DNA from: an uncultured Christensenellaceae bacterium | Lineage (GTDB): Bacteria > Bacillota > Clostridia > Christensenellales > Aristaeellaceae | DNA: 6,825 nt | Direction: 5' to 3' | NCBI GenBank assembly: GCA_905236495.1 | Contig: CAJOPV010000021.1 | Location: 1 to 6,825, forward strand | Part shown: positions 1 to 4,919 of the stretch, in pieces | Position numbering within the stretch: the first letter of the stretch is position 1 | How the letters are laid out: each line of letters opens with the position of its first letter | The notes under the pieces: generated by a model | What the model saw: the letters and a program-made list of their open reading frames with translations, nothing else | The model's database searches: none | What the model was told of the DNA's origin: nothing | Made by a program: the position numbers and the translations under genes

Positions 1-164
1 AGGCGGTTGCCGAAGCGGATCTCCATGATATCCCCTTCCTTCACCTCCGTGCCGGCCTTGCACACCTTGCCGTTGACGCTCACCCGCCCGCCGTCGCAGG
101 CCTCCTTGGCGACGGTGCGGCGCTTGATGATGCGGGAAACCTTCAAATATTTATCCAGGCGCAT
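1..164 (-). CDS. rqcP: RqcP (YabO), S4-domain RNA-binding ribosome quality-control protein, C-terminus cut by window edge
   Basis: The first 54 codons are visible, starting MRLDKYLKVSRIIKRRTVAK and running to an IRFGNR segment at the window edge. They make up nearly a whole S4 RNA-binding domain: the RLDKYLKVSRIIKRR helix pair, then GGRVSVNGKV and the turn AGTEVKEGDIMEIRF. Family members are about 80-90 residues, so roughly 30 C-terminal residues are missing. In Bacillus subtilis RqcP binds 50S subunits carrying peptidyl-tRNA and helps RqcH add alanine tails to stalled nascent chains; I infer the same role here. The ATG at 164 is preceded by AAGGAGA with a 9-nt spacer, a good ribosome-binding site. 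Its place downstream of mazG and HU matches the Firmicutes yabN-yabO order. A terminator lies immediately upstream, so it is either read through from HU or has a promoter I cannot see. Hsp15-type S4 proteins are the nearest alternative. Confidence 0.88.
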   Translation of the reverse strand, partial: MRLDKYLKVSRIIKRRTVAKEACDGGRVSVNGKVCKAGTEVKEGDIMEIRFGNR

Positions 165-186
165 GGAGCGAATCTCCTTTTTTGAT

Positions 187-215
187 AAAAACAGGGGCGG
201 ATCGATCCGCCCCTG
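187..215 (-). terminator. Rho-independent terminator after the HU gene
   Basis: Positions 192-215 form a perfect 24-bp palindrome. As RNA it folds into a 10-bp stem (CAGGGGCGGA with TCCGCCCCTG) closed by a TCGA loop. On the minus strand it is followed directly by TTTTT (191-187). It begins 15 nt after the HU stop codon. This is a textbook intrinsic terminator for HU and for anything reading through from mazG. The next gene's ribosome-binding site starts only a few bases beyond the U-tract, so termination here also controls how much rqcP mRNA is made from upstream. Confidence 0.88.
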
Positions 216-230
216 CTTAGGTCAAATGAA

Positions 231-503
231 TTACTTGAGGCTGTCCTTCAGGGCCTTGCCCACTTTGAAGGAAACGGTCTTGCTGGCGGCGATTTCCACG
301 GCTTCGCCGGTGCGGGGGTTGCGGGCGGTGCGGGCGGGGCGAGCCTTGCTCTCGAAGGTGCCGAAGCCAACCAGCTGCACCTTGTCGCCGGCCTTCATGG
401 CGTCGGAAACCACTTCCACGAAAGCGTTCAGGGCCTTTTCAGCGTCCTTTTTGCTCAGCTCGGCCTTACCGGCCAGCGCGGTAACCAGTTCATTCTTGTT
501 CAT
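231..503 (-). CDS. hup: HU-family histone-like DNA-binding protein
   Basis: This 90-residue protein has the usual HU length and is complete. HU binds DNA without strong sequence preference as a dimer, bending and compacting the nucleoid and assisting replication and repair. The N-terminal helices (MNKNELVTALAGKAELSKKD onward, residues 1-38) form the dimer core. The beta-arm signature follows: VGFGTFESKARPARTARNPRTG at about residues 45-66, with the DNA-intercalating proline at P63 in RNPRTG. The C-terminal helix is FKVGKALKDSLK. The start at 503 is preceded by GGAGG with an 8-nt spacer. An in-frame ATG at 560 would add 19 residues that HU proteins lack, and it lies only about 10 nt past the promoter's predicted transcript start, so I rejected it. 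The gene has its own promoter and terminator, consistent with the high level expected of HU. Its place between mazG and rqcP is a common Clostridia arrangement. Confidence 0.96.
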   Translation of the reverse strand: MNKNELVTALAGKAELSKKDAEKALNAFVEVVSDAMKAGDKVQLVGFGTFESKARPARTARNPRTGEAVEIAASKTVSFKVGKALKDSLK

Positions 504-515
504 GTTGACGACCTC

Positions 516-566
516 CATTGTTTGTGATGACAAGCCGCGGCGCTTCAGCCCCGCGGGCATTGTTTG
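516..566 (-). repeat. 9-bp direct repeat flanking a GC-rich hairpin in the HU leader
   Basis: On the minus strand CAAACAATG occurs twice, at 566-558 and 524-516, exactly 42 bp apart. Between the copies, 535-556 forms a hairpin: a 6-bp CCGCGG/CCGCGG stem, one mismatch, two more GC pairs and a 4-nt loop that holds the mazG stop codon. No U-tract follows, so it is not an intrinsic terminator. Both repeats end in an ATG that is in frame with HU. Everything lies in the predicted HU 5' untranslated leader. A regulatory role is inference only; short repeats of this size can arise by chance. Confidence 0.4.
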
Positions 567-1981
567 CTACCCTTCCAGTATAGCGACATTTCCGATAATG
601 TCAAGCCTTCCCAGCGTTTTCCAGCCTGTAAAATCGCCTTTTCCATAGCGCAGAACCGGGAAATGAACTTTTCCGTGGCCCGATGGAGGGCCGCCTCCGG
701 GTCGATGCCCTGTTTCCGGGCCAGGCTCACGCAGGAAAACATGATATCGCCCAGCTCCTCCTCCAGGCGCTTTGGGCTGTTTTCGGCGAGACATTCCGCC
801 GCTTCATCCGTTTCCTCCCGCACTTTTTGAAGGGCGTCTGAGGGGGAGGGCCAGTCAAAGCCCACGTCCGATGCCTTTTTCTGCACCTTTTCCGCCCGAA
901 GGAGAGGCGGCAGGCCTGGGGGCACGGCTTGGAGCGCCTCGCCCTGGGTGGTGAACCCCCGCTCCTCCTTCTTGATCTTTTCCCAGTTTCTGTGCACTTC
1001 CTCCGCCGTTTCGCATTGGCCGCCGCCGAAAATATGGCGGTGGCGGCGGATCATTTTTTGGCAGATGGCGGTGGTGACGTCGGATAATTCAAAGGTGCCC
1101 GTCTGGCTGCCGATCTTGGCCTGGAACACCACCTGCAGCAGAACGTCCCCCAATTCCTCCGCCACGTGGTCCCAATCCTCCTCGTCGATGGCGGCGGCGG
1201 TTTCGTACGCCTCCTCAATGAGGTAGGGACGCAGGGTGCGGTGATCCTGCTCCTTATCCCAGGGGCAGCCGTTTTCGCCTCGCAGCACATCCATGACCCG
1301 CTTGAGATCGTAAAAATCATATCTCTGGCGATCCGTGAGGGAAAGGGCGGGCAAAAGCAGGGCGCAGGTGTGATCGTACTTTTTCTGCCGGTCCATATCG
1401 CAGAGGGGGATGGAGAGGAATTCTCGGCGGGGAGCATCCGCCGGGGGAAAGAACAGGGCGGTTTGGTCCGGGCCGTACCACTGGAGGAGCTGCAGCTTGC
1501 ATTGCCCTGCCAGCATCCGGGAATCGCACTCCAGGATCAGCAGGGGGTTTTGGGTGCCCGTCACCTCCAGGCTGCTGGCGGTCTGAATCTCGATTTTATC
1601 CTGCCGGGGGGCGGCTGCCAGCAGGGGGGCGGACAGGGGCACCCCGGGGATCACGGTGATGTCCGCCCGGGCTGCCAGGGCCTTCACCGTTTCGTCCGCC
1701 GCCGCGTCGAATACGGCGTAGCAGACGTCTGTTTCCTCCGCCCGGGAAAGGAGAAAATCGGCGGCTTTCCGGATCAGCTCGTCAAAATCCTCGCAGGTAT
1801 CGTGCAAATGATCCAGCGTTTCAAAGGATATCCCGATTGTCAGCAGATAATCCGCCGCCGGGCAGCGAAGGCCGGTGCGCAGGACGACGTATGCCGCCTT
1901 TTTCAGGGCCTCCACGGCCCCCAGGGTCAGATATTCCCGGGGCCCGGGGCCTAAGGAAACCACGGTGATGGGGTGCGTCAT
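545..1981 (-). CDS. mazG: YabN-type MazG: methylase-like domain fused to nucleoside triphosphate pyrophosphohydrolase
   Basis: This 478-residue protein matches the YabN architecture. Residues 1 to about 215 are a tetrapyrrole (SAM-dependent) methylase-like domain, with ITVVSLGPGPREYLTLGAVE at 5-24. Residues 220-478 hold two MazG repeats. The first has GCPWDKEQDH (238-247) and the Mg-binding set EEAYE (256-260) plus EELGD (275-279). The second has EETDE (389-393) plus EELGD (408-412). MazG hydrolyses nucleoside triphosphates to monophosphates and pyrophosphate, cleaning the nucleotide pool; both metal-binding sets look intact. The start at 1981 has AGGAGG 8 nt upstream and overlaps the flippase stop by 4 bp (ATGA), so the two genes are translationally coupled. 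A longer in-frame start at 2080 would add 33 residues encoded inside the flippase gene and is unlikely. The methylase half lacks the usual YAVPGHP-type motif, having YAVFDAAADE at 88-97. That half may be inactive. Confidence 0.93.
   Translation of the reverse strand: MTHPITVVSLGPGPREYLTLGAVEALKKAAYVVLRTGLRCPAADYLLTIGISFETLDHLHDTCEDFDELIRKAADFLLSRAEETDVCYAVFDAAADETVKALAARADITVIPGVPLSAPLLAAAPRQDKIEIQTASSLEVTGTQNPLLILECDSRMLAGQCKLQLLQWYGPDQTALFFPPADAPRREFLSIPLCDMDRQKKYDHTCALLLPALSLTDRQRYDFYDLKRVMDVLRGENGCPWDKEQDHRTLRPYLIEEAYETAAAIDEEDWDHVAEELGDVLLQVVFQAKIGSQTGTFELSDVTTAICQKMIRRHRHIFGGGQCETAEEVHRNWEKIKKEERGFTTQGEALQAVPPGLPPLLRAEKVQKKASDVGFDWPSPSDALQKVREETDEAAECLAENSPKRLEEELGDIMFSCVSLARKQGIDPEAALHRATEKFISRFCAMEKAILQAGKRWEGLTLSEMSLYWKGSKQCPRG
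577..604 (-). promoter_or_regulatory. Sigma-A-type promoter of the HU gene, inside the 3' end of mazG
   Basis: On the minus strand a perfect -35 box TTGACA (604-599) is separated by 16 bp from TATACT (582-577), which matches the -10 consensus at five of six positions. Transcription should start near 570, giving a leader of about 67 nt before the HU start codon. The promoter lies within the last 20 codons of mazG, so it must satisfy both coding and promoter constraints. It would let HU be transcribed at a high level independently of the protease-flippase-mazG operon. Confidence 0.8.
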
Positions 1982-3579
1982 TTCAAAAACCTCCTGACCC
2001 GGGCGGGCAGGTCCTCCCGGTTCACGGCCCCCGTTTTCAGCGCCAGGAACACATAAACAGCCGCCCCCAGGCCCACGCACAAAAGGATGCCCGCCGTCAG
2101 CTTAAAGCCGTTCAACTGCCCCGGATCGCCAAAGCCGAAACGCCACAGCGCCCACACCGCGCCGCCCATCGCCGCCGCGCAGAAAAGGGGCTTTAACACC
2201 ACGTCCGGGACGCTGAAGCGGTAGCCCGTGTATTTCCCCACGAAGTACAGATTGGGCAGCATGCTGGCGGTGTAGCACAGCAGCGACGCCCAGGGAGCCC
2301 CGTGGATATCCACCCCGGGGATGCGCACCAGGGTGTAATTCAGCGCGATCTTGAGCAGCACGCCGATGACCAAAGTAAACATGGGGATGCGCTGCTTCCC
2401 CGCGCCCTGCAGGATGCCGCTGGTGGCCTGCACCATGGTAAAGAGCACGATGGTGAGGGAGGAAATCTGCAAAAGCTCCGCCGCCACGTCGAGCTGGGCT
2501 GCGGTATAGCTGCCCCGGTAGCAAAGATATAAAATGGGCTGGGCAAGCAGGCTCATGCCGACGGAGCAGGGAAAGCCGATCACCGCCGCCATGCGAAGGC
2601 CGATGCCTGTTTCCTTGGCGACGTAGGCCCTTTCGCCCCGCGCCAGGCCGGAGGCGATATCCGGCACCAGGTTGGTGCTCATGGCCATTGCCAGGGCGGT
2701 GGGCACGTTGATGAGGGTCAGCACCGGGCCGGCGTAGGCGCCGTAGCGGATGAGGGCGTCCTCCGCCGCCATGCCGGCCTGTTCCATGAGCTGGGTGAGC
2801 ATGATGCTGTCAATGAACCCCGCCAGGGGCACGATGCAGGCCCCCAGGGTGATGGGGATGGCGACGTAAACCAGGCGCTTGGCGATCAAGCGGTCGGAAA
2901 GCGGTTCGCCGTCCTGCCGCTGGGGGATCTGGTCCAATGCCCGGTCCGCCTGCTTGTGACGAAAGAGCATGAACAAAAGCGCCGCGCCCTCCGCCGTGGT
3001 GCTGCCCAGCAAGGCCCCCGCCGCGCCCCAGGCGATGCCGCCCTTCTGCATCCCCAGGTAAGCCAGGGGCAGGGCGATGAACACCCGCCCGATCTGCTCG
3101 ATCAGCTGGGATACGGCGGTTGGCACCATGTTGCGCTGGCCCTGTAAAAAGCCCCGGTAGGCGCTCATCACGCAGACGAAAAACAGGCTGGGGGCGATCG
3201 CCATATAGCCCAGCCGGGTATCCTGGGTGCCCTGAAGGGCCGCCAGACGCCCGGAAAAGAGCAGCATCAAAAGCGTCGTCAGGCACCCCAGGAAGAGCAG
3301 CATCGCCATGGCGATCCTGAAGATGCGCCGGGCGGTGCGGGGGTCCTCCCGGGTCACGTAATGGGCCACCATCCGGGAAATCGCCACCGGGATGCCGGCG
3401 GAGGAGATGGTGAGCAGCAGATTATAGGCGGGATAGACCTTGTGATATACCCCCATGCCTTCCGGCCCGATGAGGTGGGCCAGGGGAATGCGGTAGAGGA
3501 CGCCTACGATCTTGCAGATGATCCCCGCCACCCCCAGGATGGATACGCCGCCCACCAGGGTTTTTTGTTTCTGCGTCAT
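1978..3579 (-). CDS. MOP-superfamily flippase, SpoVB/YabM type (polysaccharide biosynthesis protein)
   Basis: This 533-residue polytopic membrane protein has about 14 hydrophobic segments, the usual topology of the MOP (MurJ/Wzx/MATE) superfamily. The N-terminal region is typical of the SpoVB/YabM/YtgP branch: KTLVGGVSILGVAGIICKIV, then IGPEGMGVYHKVYPAYNLLL and SSAGIPVAISRMVAHYV within residues 37-75. Members move lipid-linked cell-wall or polysaccharide precursors across the cytoplasmic membrane; SpoVB acts in spore cortex formation and YtgP/MurJ in lipid II transport. I cannot tell which substrate applies here. The position directly before mazG matches B. subtilis yabM-yabN, so a YabM-like role is most likely, and I give no symbol. 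The ATG at 3579 overlaps the protease stop (ATGA). Its own ribosome-binding site is weak (AAGGG, about 13 nt away), so translation probably depends on coupling. It ends in a basic cytoplasmic tail (PARVRRFLK). Confidence 0.92.
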   Translation of the reverse strand: MTQKQKTLVGGVSILGVAGIICKIVGVLYRIPLAHLIGPEGMGVYHKVYPAYNLLLTISSAGIPVAISRMVAHYVTREDPRTARRIFRIAMAMLLFLGCLTTLLMLLFSGRLAALQGTQDTRLGYMAIAPSLFFVCVMSAYRGFLQGQRNMVPTAVSQLIEQIGRVFIALPLAYLGMQKGGIAWGAAGALLGSTTAEGAALLFMLFRHKQADRALDQIPQRQDGEPLSDRLIAKRLVYVAIPITLGACIVPLAGFIDSIMLTQLMEQAGMAAEDALIRYGAYAGPVLTLINVPTALAMAMSTNLVPDIASGLARGERAYVAKETGIGLRMAAVIGFPCSVGMSLLAQPILYLCYRGSYTAAQLDVAAELLQISSLTIVLFTMVQATSGILQGAGKQRIPMFTLVIGVLLKIALNYTLVRIPGVDIHGAPWASLLCYTASMLPNLYFVGKYTGYRFSVPDVVLKPLFCAAAMGGAVWALWRFGFGDPGQLNGFKLTAGILLCVGLGAAVYVFLALKTGAVNREDLPARVRRFLK

Positions 3580-4808
3580 GCTGATTGCGCGCCCTTTCCG
3601 CTTTCAATGGCGTCGATGCGCTGGCTCAGGGTGGGATGGGAGTATTCCAGCTTCACCAGCAGGGGAGAAGGGGCCAGATTGGAAAAGTTTTCTCGGGCCA
3701 GCTTCTTCAGGGCGCTGATCAGGCTGCCGCCGCAGCCCTCCTTCACCGCCTGGGCGTCCGCCCGGTATTCCGCCCGGCGGGAGAAATAGTTGGCAAGCAG
3801 CCCGAACAGCGGGGCGATGAGGGCGAATTCCACGCTGAAGATCAGCACCAGGGCGAAGCCGTAATTGATTTGAGAAAAGCCGAAGGCCGTGAAGATTTCC
3901 GGCGTCCGCAGCGTCAGGAAGGCCAGCACCCCCAGGATCAGCATTTGCAGGCAGGTGAGCAGCTGATTTTTCAGGGTATCCTTATGCAGGCCGTGGCCCA
4001 TCTCGTGAGCGAATATGGCGCAGATCTCATCCGGCGTCATGGCCTGCACCAGGGTATCGCACAGCACGATGGTCTTCATTTTGCCAAAGCCCATGAAATA
4101 GGCGTTGGATTTGGTGGAGCGCCGGGAGGCGTCCATCACCTGAATGGCCCGCACCTTGTAGCCGTTCCTTTCCAGCAGGGCGGTGAGCCGTTCTTTCAGC
4201 TCGCCGTCCTCCAGGGGCGTGAATTTGTTGAATATTTTGACGAAGAAGGGATAGAGGAAGGAAAAGAACAGCATGATCGCCGTCATGCCTGCGGCAAATA
4301 CCAGGATCAGCCAATCCCCCAGCGCCCGGTGGGCCGCGCCCAGCAGCCAGCCGATGAAGCAGATAAAGCCCAAGCCGATGAGAAATTCCTTCACCTGATC
4401 CAGCCAGAAGGTTTTTTTGCTGGTGCGGTTGAAGCCGTATTTTTCCTCGATCCGCATGGTATCGTAGTAATGAAAGGGGAGCAGCAGCAGATCGGAAAGC
4501 GTGAACAAAAGCAGCACCCCGAACATCTGCGTATAGACGTTTTCCGCAAACAGCCCGGCGAAGGCGGCATAGGCGTTCACCGCCAGCAAAATAAACTGCA
4601 CCAGGAAGGACGCGGCCCCCTCGATCAGGGTCAGGCGGCTTTTTTCCCCGTGATAGGCCCGCCATTTGCGGTAGGTTTCCGGGTCATACACGTCGGCTAC
4701 GTTCGGGGGCACGGGGTTTTCCGCCGACCGCCAGGCCAGCAGCTTGAGAAAGGATTGGTATGCGAATGTCAGAAACAGCAAAACCAACGCCCATAGCTTA
4801 TAATTCAT
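3576..4808 (-). CDS. Ste24-type M48 integral-membrane zinc metalloprotease
   Basis: This 410-residue protein is a full-length M48A (CAAX prenyl protease 1/Ste24-like) enzyme. About seven membrane segments are visible, near residues 4-26, 64-88, 95-112, 141-160, 164-190, 283-300 and 316-342. The zinc site is HEMGH (268-272), with the third ligand E347 in RRAEYRAD and the conserved D351. Other Ste24 landmarks are EEKYGFNRTSKKTFWLDQVK (121-140), STKSNAYFMGFGKMKTIVLC (231-250) and SHPTLSQRIDAI (390-401). Eukaryotic relatives cut prenylated CAAX proteins. Bacteria generally lack these, so the substrate here is unknown and membrane protein quality control is the likeliest role. HtpX is the other bacterial M48 branch but is shorter and lacks the N-terminal Ste24 region. 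The start at 4808 has AAGGAG 7 nt upstream. It is the first gene of a coupled set with the flippase and mazG. I found no clear promoter in the AT-rich stretch upstream. Confidence 0.93.
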   Translation of the reverse strand: MNYKLWALVLLFLTFAYQSFLKLLAWRSAENPVPPNVADVYDPETYRKWRAYHGEKSRLTLIEGAASFLVQFILLAVNAYAAFAGLFAENVYTQMFGVLLLFTLSDLLLLPFHYYDTMRIEEKYGFNRTSKKTFWLDQVKEFLIGLGFICFIGWLLGAAHRALGDWLILVFAAGMTAIMLFFSFLYPFFVKIFNKFTPLEDGELKERLTALLERNGYKVRAIQVMDASRRSTKSNAYFMGFGKMKTIVLCDTLVQAMTPDEICAIFAHEMGHGLHKDTLKNQLLTCLQMLILGVLAFLTLRTPEIFTAFGFSQINYGFALVLIFSVEFALIAPLFGLLANYFSRRAEYRADAQAVKEGCGGSLISALKKLARENFSNLAPSPLLVKLEYSHPTLSQRIDAIESGKGAQSA

Positions 4809-4869
4809 CTTTGCGCTCCTTCAAAGTGAAAGTGTAAAATAAATAACCGCTTTTCTTGGAAGGGGGGTA

Positions 4870-4912
4870 CAGGGGGAACCGTTCTTCGGGCTCCAAGGAA
4901 CGGTTCCCCCTG
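4870..4912 (-). other. Long GC-rich hairpin between gyrA and the protease gene
   Basis: A perfect 15-bp inverted repeat (4870-4884 with 4898-4912) encloses a 13-nt loop, starting 7 nt after the gyrA stop codon. On the minus strand it is followed by a C-rich run rather than a U-tract, so it is not a standard intrinsic terminator for gyrA. It may be a U-less terminator, a 3'-end stabilising structure or a dispersed repeat. On the plus strand the hairpin is followed by a T-rich stretch, but no plus-strand gene needs terminating. Confidence 0.7.
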
Positions 4913-4919
4913 CTTCGTT

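Noticed and set aside
504..560. HU start at 560, giving a 109-residue protein
   Set aside because: The 19-residue extension is not seen in HU proteins, and its GGAAGGG lies between the -10 box and the predicted transcript start. The start at 503 has a proper GGAGG and the family's usual length. I kept only a note on the in-frame ATG in the findings.
1982..2080. Upstream in-frame start for mazG at 2080
   Set aside because: The 33 extra residues are a Gly/Pro-rich read of the flippase C-terminus. The start at 1981 has AGGAGG at 8 nt and the ATGA overlap, and it aligns with the usual YabN N-terminus.
3421..3449. Perfect TATAAT on the minus strand (3426-3421) inside the flippase gene
   Set aside because: No -35-like hexamer or extended -10 TG lies at a suitable distance, and the bases encode the conserved AYNLLL segment.
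3585..4796. Long open frame on the plus strand opposite the M48 protease gene, with similar ones at 1166-1954 (opposite mazG) and 5121-6095 (opposite gyrA)
   Set aside because: Each is exactly in codon register with the real gene. Such frames stay open when the sense gene avoids TTA, CTA and TCA codons, which are rare in GC-rich genomes. Their translations are low-complexity (rich in Gln, Gly, His and Arg), and the sense genes are clear family members.
4809..4869. Possible promoter for the M48 operon in the AT-rich stretch upstream of its start
   Set aside because: TACACT (4837-4832) is the best -10 candidate but matches only four positions, and nothing resembling TTGACA lies 16-19 bp upstream. 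The operon may be read from gyrA instead, but I cannot show it.
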